Below, one piece after another: positions 1-4,566 of a stretch of DNA of 41,291 nucleotides. The DNA is from a virus: IMG/VR virus record IMGVR_UViG_3300042345_000322, positions 1 to 41,291 of that record; one strand, written 5' to 3'. The notes under the pieces were generated by a model. That model did no database searches. It saw only the letters and a program-made list of their open reading frames with translations, and had not been told where the DNA came from. Position numbers and translations under genes: made by a program. Within the stretch, counting starts at the first letter, position 1. Every line of letters starts with the position of its first letter.

Positions 1-2
1 TA

Positions 3-110
3 CGGAATGCTTGTTCAGACAACAAGAAGCAGTTCTGCTTTGATGAAAATGTGTGGATGAGTGCGTATGTTGGCAGTAACTTTTGTGTTGAAGGTGTACA
101 ACCTTGGTAA
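3..110 (+). CDS. 3' end of an unidentified cysteine-containing protein (partial)
   Basis: Only the last 35 residues are present; the gene begins before the window. The frame is open from base 3 to a TAA at 108-110 and reads as protein-like sequence with three cysteines and aromatic residues, ending in EGVQPW. A strong hairpin terminator starts 10 bases after the stop, which supports this as the real 3' end of a + strand gene rather than a chance frame. I do not recognise the family. The other frames here are either closed quickly or run through the terminator. Confidence 0.5.
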   Translation, partial: RNACSDNKKQFCFDENVWMSAYVGSNFCVEGVQPW

Positions 111-119
111 ATATCTATT

Positions 120-154
120 GGTATGGATAAGCCAAAACTTGTCCATACCTTTTT
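120..154 (+). terminator. Rho-independent terminator
   Basis: A 12-bp stem (GGTATGGATAAG pairing with CTTGTCCATACC, one G-U pair) encloses a 6-base loop CCAAAA and is followed by TTTTT at 150-154. It sits just after the stop at 110 and separates that gene from the early block that starts at 364. Confidence 0.85.
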
Positions 155-363
155 GGATGGTAGGTCATGTACATCTTTCAACAAATGTATATGCTGACAT
201 CCATGAGATACTAATGTCCTGTGGCATGAACATTATTGTAGCCATTGGATTTGTAATAGACTACAGAGATAATGCTAAATAAAGTTTACAAAAACCTACA
301 TTTTTGTTAGTTATGCTTTACATAATAGACATATTTCCGATTAACCTTTAAAAATTTAACAAC
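155..363. other. Intergenic stretch, possible small ORF not supported
   Basis: About 200 bases between the terminator and the first early gene. An ATG frame at 157-282 would give 41 residues but has no family resemblance or clear upstream signal. The stretch ends in AACCTTTAAAAATTTAACAAC directly before the ATG at 364, an element repeated before two other starts. A promoter for the early genes is expected here, but I could not find a good TAnnTTTG with a correctly spaced TTTG. Confidence 0.4.
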
Positions 364-531
364 ATGAAAACACCAATAATTATTCTCATTGTCATGTGGA
401 CAATAAGTTTACTACTTAATGCATATATGCATGGTAAAGAAAAAACAGGTAAGCATAATTTTTTTATAAAATTAGTGAGCTTAACAATAGTTATTTCCTT
501 ACTAGCATGGGCAGGACTATTTAACCTTTAA
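364..531 (+). CDS. Small two-helix membrane protein
   Basis: Encodes 55 residues. Two hydrophobic segments, about residues 4-20 (PIIILIVMWTISLLLNA) and 34-53, are separated by a short basic loop with HGKEKTGKH, giving a helical hairpin in the inner membrane. The start is the ATG at 364, which lies 11 bases after CCTTTAAA; the stop is followed by the next gene at 541 and the same CCTTTAAA element overlaps the stop codon. The size would fit a holin or a small superinfection or membrane-stress protein, but nothing in the sequence or its early-gene neighbours decides between these. Confidence 0.6.
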   Translation: MKTPIIILIVMWTISLLLNAYMHGKEKTGKHNFFIKLVSLTIVISLLAWAGLFNL

Positions 532-540
532 ACAAAAGCT

Positions 541-918
541 ATGAAACTAGAAGTATTTACAGAAGTCCTAAATAGACTTAGGAAGCAATCAGACAAGCAA
601 GATGTTTTGTATGAATTAGATATAGACCTTATAAACTATTCAGATGACTACACCTCAATAATAAATATTTTATTAGAGGTTTACTATGGTAAGGAGGGAA
701 CAGATTGGATTTATTGGTATCTATATGAGAGAGATCCTGTTGGAACAATTGACCAAGCAACTACTAATGACGGCTTACCTATTTGTTATGATGTTAAGTC
801 ATTATGGGAAGAGGTAGAGCAGTGCAGGTTGGATAACAAGGATGAGTATGAGTTACCTATTGGACTAACAGATGAGGAGAAATTAGAATTCTTAAAGATA
901 ATTTCAAAAGAAATGTAA
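541..918 (+). CDS. Conserved-type phage hypothetical protein, acidic
   Basis: Encodes 125 residues, soluble and acidic, with no signal peptide or membrane segment. The middle part carries the pattern DWIYWYLYERD followed by GLPICYDVKSLWEEVE. From memory this resembles a common small phage protein whose members have an aromatic-rich D-W-I-x-W-x-x-Y segment followed by 'ICYSVESL' and a short helix, found in many phages of Bacteroidota; its function is unknown. It starts 9 bases after the preceding stop, with CCTTTAAA at 525-532 upstream, so it is probably co-transcribed with the 55-aa gene. The next gene is 74 bases downstream across an AT-rich gap with an imperfect inverted repeat. Confidence 0.8.
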   Translation: MKLEVFTEVLNRLRKQSDKQDVLYELDIDLINYSDDYTSIINILLEVYYGKEGTDWIYWYLYERDPVGTIDQATTNDGLPICYDVKSLWEEVEQCRLDNKDEYELPIGLTDEEKLEFLKIISKEM

Positions 919-926
919 CTAATATG

Positions 927-963
927 TTAGCTATTAACAACTATTTGTCACAAATTTAGCTAA
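927..963. repeat. Imperfect inverted repeat in an intergenic gap
   Basis: TTAGCTA at 927-933 is matched by TAGCTAA at 957-963, and a second, tighter palindrome ATTTGTcACAAAT lies inside at 943-955 with a different centre. There is no T-tract, so it does not look like a terminator. An operator or protein-binding site ahead of the gene at 993 is possible. Both arms are short and AT-rich, so chance is not excluded. Confidence 0.3.
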
Positions 964-992
964 TATATGGGACAGTTTAATTTAAAAAAAAT

Positions 993-1187
993 ATGAAAAC
1001 AGCAGTAGAGTGGTTATTAGAAAACTTAAACTCAGAACCATATAGTGAAGAAGAATTTAATTACAACAGTGATTGTTGGGATAAAGCATTAGAAATGGAG
1101 AAGGAGCAAATGGAAAGTGCTTATTTAGCCGGAGAGTCAAAAGATAAACAATACTACAATGAAACCTTTAAACAACAAGAACAATGA
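993..1187 (+). CDS. Small charged hypothetical protein, paralogue of the 1808 gene
   Basis: Encodes 64 residues, highly charged and probably mostly helical. The pattern E-x-x-W-D-K-A-L-E-M-E-K-E-Q-M, then A-Y, then YYNETFK at the end is shared in degenerate form with the gene at 1808-2038 (LEKEQIVEAH and YYNKYFKK), suggesting an old duplication. I recall similar 60-90 residue proteins with 'MEKEQI..AY..G' and a terminal 'YY..TF' in many Bacteroidota phages and prophages; no function is known to me. Its TGA overlaps the ATG of the next gene (ATGA at 1184-1187), so translation is probably coupled. Confidence 0.75.
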   Translation: MKTAVEWLLENLNSEPYSEEEFNYNSDCWDKALEMEKEQMESAYLAGESKDKQYYNETFKQQEQ

Positions 1188-1579
1188 GACAGATAGTATA
1201 TAACTCAGTAAAATGCCTTGAGTGTAACGAGGTATTAGTAAGTAGACATAGGCATGACTATGTAACGTGTAGTTGCCCTAATGTTGCTATGGCAGATGGT
1301 GGCAATGAGTATGGTAGATATGGTGCAATGGACATGGATAAGATTGAAACTCATCATGTCTATGCAGATGATGATTTTGAAATTGTCAGAAAACATGCAA
1401 CGAGAGGTAGCAGAGGTAAGGATGGTAAAGACCCACTAACTTGGATAGCCATAGCTGATATGGATGATGACCACCTAGAGGCAGTACTTGACTATGGTGG
1501 AGTTGATTGGCATCTTGATTTAATTAGGAAAGAGATAGCATATAGAGATAGTTTATTAATTAAAAAACAGGACAAATGA
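1184..1579 (+). CDS. Zinc-knuckle-like phage protein (DUF7695-like)
   Basis: Encodes 131 residues. The N-terminal 31 residues hold a probable metal site: C11-x2-C14, then H22-x-H24-D, then C29-x-C31. After it comes MADGGNEYGRYG. This order, paired cysteines, HRHDYVxCxC and a Gly-Gly-Asp/Asn-Tyr segment, matches my memory of a small family of phage proteins (DUF7695-like) of unknown function. The C-terminal half is acidic and contains a short segment that looks like a separate helical hairpin (DDDHLEAVLDYGGVDWHL). It overlaps its upstream neighbour by 4 bases and its downstream neighbour by 4 bases. DNA or RNA binding is possible but not shown. Confidence 0.75.
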   Translation: MRQIVYNSVKCLECNEVLVSRHRHDYVTCSCPNVAMADGGNEYGRYGAMDMDKIETHHVYADDDFEIVRKHATRGSRGKDGKDPLTWIAIADMDDDHLEAVLDYGGVDWHLDLIRKEIAYRDSLLIKKQDK

Positions 1580-1806
1580 AAGTAATAATTGAGTATGAAT
1601 TTGAAGAACAAGACGATGCAAGAGTAGCCTTAGATGGATATAAATGGAAGTTAGCCATGTGGGACTTAGACCAATCGCTTAGAGGCACAACCAAGCATGG
1701 CGTTTTTAATAACAGGGAAGCCACAGGAGTTGAGCAAGACATGGCTGAAAAATTAAGGGATGCCATAAGAGAAATATTAAATGAATATAATTTAAACTTA
1801 GACTAA
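1576..1806 (+). CDS. Small phage protein with conserved K-W-K-x-A-x-x-D-L core
   Basis: Encodes 76 residues. It starts with a beta-strand-like segment (KVIIEYEFEEQDDARVAL) and continues GYKWKLAMWDLDQSLRGTTKHG. I recognise this as similar to a widespread short phage protein ('F.L.EE..E...AL.G..YK.AL.DL...LR...K.G'), often encoded in early regions and of unknown function. The ATG at 1576 overlaps the stop of the preceding gene (ATGA), and the next gene starts 2 bases after its stop, so the four genes 993-2038 form one translation-coupled unit. Confidence 0.75.
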   Translation: MKVIIEYEFEEQDDARVALDGYKWKLAMWDLDQSLRGTTKHGVFNNREATGVEQDMAEKLRDAIREILNEYNLNLD

Positions 1807-1807
1807 G

Positions 1808-2038
1808 ATGGAACAGACAGCAATGCAAGAAGCAAATGAAAAGTATTTAAAATCAACTGCCGAAGAATTTTACGGATGGTTTTGGAACAACAGGGAAAGA
1901 CTTTTACAGTTAGAGAAGGAGCAGATAGTTGAGGCTCACGGAGATAAGCAAAAAACTAAAAGCAACCCCGACTCAATCGTTACCTACGGATATTGGTTTA
2001 GTGGTGAAGACTATTACAATAAATACTTTAAAAAATAA
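1808..2038 (+). CDS. Small charged hypothetical protein, paralogue of the 993 gene
   Basis: Encodes 76 residues, charged and probably helical, with an aromatic centre (FYGWFWNNRERLLQLEKEQI) and a C terminus YYNKYFKK. The LEKEQI-x-x-A-H block and the YYN-x-x-F-K end align with the 993-1187 product, so the two are probably paralogues. It starts 2 bases after the upstream stop (ctaagATG). A Bacteroidota-type promoter begins 12 bases after its stop, so this is likely the last gene of the first early unit, although no hairpin terminator is visible. Function unknown. Confidence 0.75.
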   Translation: MEQTAMQEANEKYLKSTAEEFYGWFWNNRERLLQLEKEQIVEAHGDKQKTKSNPDSIVTYGYWFSGEDYYNKYFKK

Positions 2039-2049
2039 ACCAAAATAAA

Positions 2050-2081
2050 TTTGGTAGTTTAAAAAGATTAAACTATCTTTG
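2050..2081 (+). promoter_or_regulatory. Bacteroidota-type promoter (TTTG-N20-TATCTTTG)
   Basis: TTTG at 2050-2053 (-33 box) and TATCTTTG at 2074-2081 (-7 box) are separated by 20 bases, an exact match to the consensus known for the primary sigma factor of Bacteroidota. Transcription would start near 2085-2088, about 15-18 bases before the ATG at 2103. It probably drives the recombination genes 2103-3995. The downstream flank TACT is shared with late-strand copies of the -7 box. Confidence 0.8.
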
Positions 2082-2102
2082 TACTATTAATAATCAAATC
2101 AA

Positions 2103-2321
2103 ATGGAAAGAATTACATCAGGGCTTTTGTCCCTAACCTTAATCGTGCCGTATATTTTTTGTTTTTATTATTTAATAATAACAATGTGGGGTACACTTTT
2201 ATTAGCATCAAATGTATTCGATTTTATATTTACAATACTAATAGCCCTATTCCTTATTTTTGTCATGGGCGTAAGTGGGTATATATTAATATCTGATGCT
2301 TATACATCAATAAAAAAATGA
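2103..2321 (+). CDS. Small membrane protein with two predicted helices
   Basis: Encodes 72 residues. Hydrophobic segments at about 8-34 (LLSLTLIVPYIFCFYYLIIT onward) and 39-64 are joined by a short turn, and the C terminus is short and basic (TSIKK). It is the first gene after the clear promoter at 2050-2081. The two-helix form and size are compatible with a holin, but it lies beside replication and recombination genes rather than an endolysin, so I leave the role open. No cleavable signal peptide is evident. Confidence 0.65.
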   Translation: MERITSGLLSLTLIVPYIFCFYYLIITMWGTLLLASNVFDFIFTILIALFLIFVMGVSGYILISDAYTSIKK

Positions 2322-2345
2322 ACAATAAATTAAATTAAATTAACT

Positions 2346-2648
2346 ATGAAAAAACAAATCTTTAATCAGTACGCACAAAAGATTGCCGATTTATTTGGCA
2401 TCGACAAACATGAGTTGTTTATTAAATCAAAAAAGAGGGACTTAGTAGATGCACGGCACTTACTATACTACCTATGCTTCCACAGACCTATGCAACTAGT
2501 ATCTATTCAAAACTTTATGGAAGACAATGGATACCATATTAACCATCCCTCAGTAATACACGGAGTAAAAATTGTATCACAAAGGATAGCAGAGGATGCA
2601 GACTACACCTCTATTATTAAGTCAATAGAAAAATCAGTAAACAATTAA
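2346..2648 (+). CDS. DnaA domain-IV-like DNA-binding protein (first copy)
   Basis: Encodes 100 residues. The part from about residue 20 to 90 resembles the C-terminal DNA-binding domain (domain IV) of the initiator DnaA: a helix with RDLVDARHLLYYLC, a linker, and the signature-like segment NHPSVIHGVK (about 66-75) in the place of DnaA's DHSTVLHA. There is no AAA+ domain, so it cannot be an initiator ATPase by itself. Stand-alone domains of this type occur in phages of Bacteroidota and might bind DnaA-box-like sites in the phage origin or compete with host DnaA. It sits 24 bases after the membrane protein and 16 bases before the annealing protein gene. A second protein of the same kind is at 8854-9342. 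Confidence 0.75.
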   Translation: MKKQIFNQYAQKIADLFGIDKHELFIKSKKRDLVDARHLLYYLCFHRPMQLVSIQNFMEDNGYHINHPSVIHGVKIVSQRIAEDADYTSIIKSIEKSVNN

Positions 2649-2664
2649 ATCTAAATAAATAAAA

Positions 2665-3258
2665 ATGGAAAATCAAATCAAATCAGTGTACTCTACACTA
2701 TCACAAACAAGTGTGCGTGAGAAAATCGAAAGAAAAGGAAACTTAGACTATCTGTCTTGGGCAAATGCGTGGCACATGCTTAAAACTGCATACCCTAACG
2801 CACAACGTAAGGTGTATGAACACGAGCATACAGGCTTCAATTACTTTACGGATGGCAGAACTGCCTACGTTAAGGTTGGTATAATCGTTAATGACTTAGA
2901 GCATATCGACTACCTACCTGTAATGGATTTCAGAAACAATGCACTACCAATAGATAAGGTAACTGCTACGGATGTAAACAAAACAATCCAACGCTCTACT
3001 GCAAAGGCAATCGCTATGCACGGACTTGGACTTAGTTTATGGACAGGTGAAGATGTTCCTGTGATTGTTGATGTTGCACAAGCACCTCAAGAGTCAAGCC
3101 TAATAGAATTAACTAAGGGCAGTGAGAATTGGGAGAAGGTTGCTCAGTATATTACTTTAAACAAGCAGATTGGCTTAGATAAAATCATACAGCAATTATC
3201 AACTAAGTATACTATTAGTGCAGCAGTGAATAAAGAAATAGCTAAGTTATTAAAATGA
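2665..3258 (+). CDS. DUF1071/Sak-type single-strand annealing protein
   Basis: Encodes 197 residues. The segment NLDYLSWANAWHMLKTAYP (about 26-44) is the hallmark start of the DUF1071 (Sak-like, Rad52-related fold) recombinases, and the family continues with a beta-rich core (TAYVKVGIIV, LPVMDF) and a helix containing NKTIQRSTAKAIAMHGLGLSLW (about 105-127). Such proteins anneal complementary single strands coated by SSB during phage recombination and replication. The partner is expected next door, and indeed the following gene encodes a PD-(D/E)XK exonuclease and overlaps by 4 bases (ATGA at 3255-3258); an SSB-like gene follows. The C-terminal 60 residues are a less conserved tail. Assignment is confident at family level. 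Confidence 0.88.
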   Translation: MENQIKSVYSTLSQTSVREKIERKGNLDYLSWANAWHMLKTAYPNAQRKVYEHEHTGFNYFTDGRTAYVKVGIIVNDLEHIDYLPVMDFRNNALPIDKVTATDVNKTIQRSTAKAIAMHGLGLSLWTGEDVPVIVDVAQAPQESSLIELTKGSENWEKVAQYITLNKQIGLDKIIQQLSTKYTISAAVNKEIAKLLK

Positions 3259-3995
3259 AGCACGAAGAGATAATAAATCTTTTACGCGATGATAAAGAGT
3301 ATTACAGAGGTATTGGTAAGCAGTACCTCTCTAACTCTGACATTGGCGTTCTACTATCTAATCCAAAGGATTATGGTAAGTATAGAGTTGACAACAAGAG
3401 TTTTTCAGATGGAAGATATTTTCATCAGCTAATTCTTGAACCTGATAAGGCATTAGACTTTAAGTTTGTCGATACAGGTACTCGATTAACAAAAGAATAT
3501 AAGGAGTTTATTAAAAAGAATAACCTACCCTTTTGTATGCTTAAGAAAGAAAAGGATGAGATAGAAAACTTAGTTAGAGTTATGACGGGCAATCTACGTT
3601 TCTTTGAGCAGATATACAAAGATGGCAATCAATACGAAGTACCTGCAATTGGAGAGATACAGGGTATGATGTGGAAGGGTAAGGCAGATATTATAACAGA
3701 TGAGTGCATCATAGACTTAAAGACTACAAGCGATATAAACAAGTTTAAGTGGTCAGCAAAGTCATACAACTATGACTCTCAGTGTTATATATATCAGCAG
3801 CTGTTTGGTAAGCCATTGGTGTTTTATGTTGTAGACAAGTTATCCCAACAGTTGGGAATATATACACCAACTGAAAACTTTATTCTTGGTGGCGAACAAA
3901 AGGTAGCCAAGGCAATAGAGATTCACAGAAAGTATTTTGGTGGCAATCCAACGGACAACATCAACAATCACTTTATAGAAGAAGACCTTTTTTAA
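3255..3995 (+). CDS. PD-(D/E)XK exonuclease, RecE/ExoVIII type (DUF3799-like)
   Basis: Encodes 246 residues. Catalytic features in order: GRYFHQLIL with His57; GKAD with Asp145; IIDLKTT with Asp154 and Lys156 forming the D-x-K part of the PD-(D/E)XK site; and the Q-rich motif YDSQCYIYQQLFG (about 173-185). This layout is that of RecB-like phage exonucleases (putative exodeoxyribonuclease 8 family, DUF3799). It would resect double-stranded ends to give 3' single strands for the annealing protein encoded immediately upstream, to which it is translation-coupled by an ATGA overlap. All expected catalytic residues are present and the length is typical, so it is likely active. Confidence 0.88.
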   Translation: MKHEEIINLLRDDKEYYRGIGKQYLSNSDIGVLLSNPKDYGKYRVDNKSFSDGRYFHQLILEPDKALDFKFVDTGTRLTKEYKEFIKKNNLPFCMLKKEKDEIENLVRVMTGNLRFFEQIYKDGNQYEVPAIGEIQGMMWKGKADIITDECIIDLKTTSDINKFKWSAKSYNYDSQCYIYQQLFGKPLVFYVVDKLSQQLGIYTPTENFILGGEQKVAKAIEIHRKYFGGNPTDNINNHFIEEDLF

Positions 3996-4004
3996 GAAAT
4001 CGGA

Positions 4005-4019
4005 TGAGCGTAAGGCTCA
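4005..4019 (+). other. Small hairpin between exonuclease and SSB-like genes
   Basis: TGAGC (4005-4009), loop GTAAG and GCTCA (4015-4019) form a short perfect hairpin 9 bases after the exonuclease stop. A weaker inverted pair, CCCCAA (4042-4047) and TTGGGG (4074-4079), follows. No T-tract, so it is not a terminator; it could be an mRNA stability or processing element, or nothing. Confidence 0.3.
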
Positions 4020-4054
4020 ACGTATCAACCTATATGCTTAACCCCAAAGGTATA

Positions 4055-4086
4055 TTGGATGATTAAAATAGATTGGGGTAAATTTA
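4055..4086 (+). promoter_or_regulatory. Candidate promoter for the SSB-like gene
   Basis: TTG at 4055-4057 and TAAATTTA at 4079-4086 have a 21-base spacer. The -7 box matches TAnnTTTG except for the last base. The ATG of the SSB-like gene follows at 4100, giving a short leader. A separate promoter would make sense for a protein needed in large amounts, but the match is imperfect. Confidence 0.35.
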
Positions 4087-4099
4087 AAAACAAAGTACA

Positions 4100-4366
4100 A
4101 TGGCACAAGACGAAAAAATCTTTGCAGACGGCTTCTCTTTCAAGAGACAAGAGAACGCACCCGATTTCGTTATCGGAAGAGTATCAATCAAGGTGGATGA
4201 TGCTATAACATTTTTGCGTAAGCACGAGAAAGGTGGTTGGGTAAATTTAAACGCCAAGTATGGTCGTAGTGGTAATCCCTATATGGAATTAGATACCTAC
4301 GAGCCAAAGGCAGGAGAGAGTAAGCCAATTGAAAAAGAGGCAGTCGCTAAAGACCTACCATTTTAG
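4100..4366 (+). CDS. Small SSB-like single-stranded DNA-binding protein
   Basis: Encodes 88 residues. The first half has alternating hydrophobic segments and aromatic residues as in a short OB-like beta structure (FADGFSFKR, FVIGRVSIKV, GWVNLNAKYGR, PYMELDTYEP), and the C-terminal tail is a charged, Pro-containing linker ending in AKDLPF. That end mimics the DDDIPF tip through which bacterial SSB recruits nucleases and repair proteins. Position after the annealing protein and exonuclease, ahead of the primase-helicase, fits a replication/recombination ssDNA-binding protein. The length is shorter than canonical SSB (about 110-180), so this is a compact phage variant; the function is inferred from tail plus context. 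It is followed by a strong terminator. Confidence 0.7.
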   Translation: MAQDEKIFADGFSFKRQENAPDFVIGRVSIKVDDAITFLRKHEKGGWVNLNAKYGRSGNPYMELDTYEPKAGESKPIEKEAVAKDLPF

Positions 4367-4391
4367 GTATAACTCTAATTATCGGTTAATT

Positions 4392-4419
4392 AAGGGGGAT
4401 GTTAAGTTCCCCTTTTTTT
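4392..4419 (+). terminator. Rho-independent terminator after the SSB-like gene
   Basis: AAGGGGGA (4392-4399) pairs with TTCCCCTT (4407-4414), with one G-U pair and a 7-base loop TGTTAAG, and runs into a T-tract to 4419. It lies 25 bases after the stop at 4366 and closes the recombination unit. CCCCC at 4421-4425 could pair with the same G-run as an alternative structure. Confidence 0.85.
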
Positions 4420-4425
4420 ACCCCC

Positions 4426-4468
4426 TATATTACTATATATATATATTTATATTATATATATTTTTTTT
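4426..4468. repeat. A/T-only tract, possible DNA-unwinding element
   Basis: Forty-three bases composed only of A and T apart from one C at 4433, including (TA)n runs, followed by a run of eight T. It lies between the terminator of the recombination unit and the primase-helicase gene. An easily melted tract directly before a primase-helicase gene, in a genome with two DnaA-domain-IV-like proteins, is a reasonable candidate for part of a replication origin, but I see no clear iterated binding sites beside it. Confidence 0.35.
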
Positions 4469-4488
4469 CATTACAATTAAGAAATAAA

Positions 4489-4566
4489 ATTAACATTATC
4501 GACACTATCCTTATAGATAAAGACTTTGAGGATATCGATTTCGACACAAAAACGACACTAAGATGA
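4489..4566 (+). CDS. Possible 25-aa leader ORF with a non-canonical start
   Basis: An open frame with no ATG/GTG/TTG reads about 25 residues from an ATT codon at 4489 to a TGA at 4564-4566, which overlaps the primase ATG in the ATGA arrangement used by many neighbouring gene pairs. The peptide is acidic (IDKDFEDIDFDTK) and follows an A-rich stretch AAGAAATAAA. The coupling geometry is suggestive but initiation at ATT is rare, so this may be a remnant or chance frame. Confidence 0.2.
   Translation: MNIIDTILIDKDFEDIDFDTKTTLR

Noticed and set aside
61-282. 73-residue frame at the start of the window
   Set aside because: It runs through the hairpin terminator at 120-154 and begins within the 3' end of another frame that reads as real protein; only the later ATG at 157 would be possible and is unsupported.
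2103-2321. Holin assignment for the two-helix protein
   Set aside because: The topology fits, but there is no endolysin or lysis context nearby, and early genes often encode such membrane proteins for other purposes.
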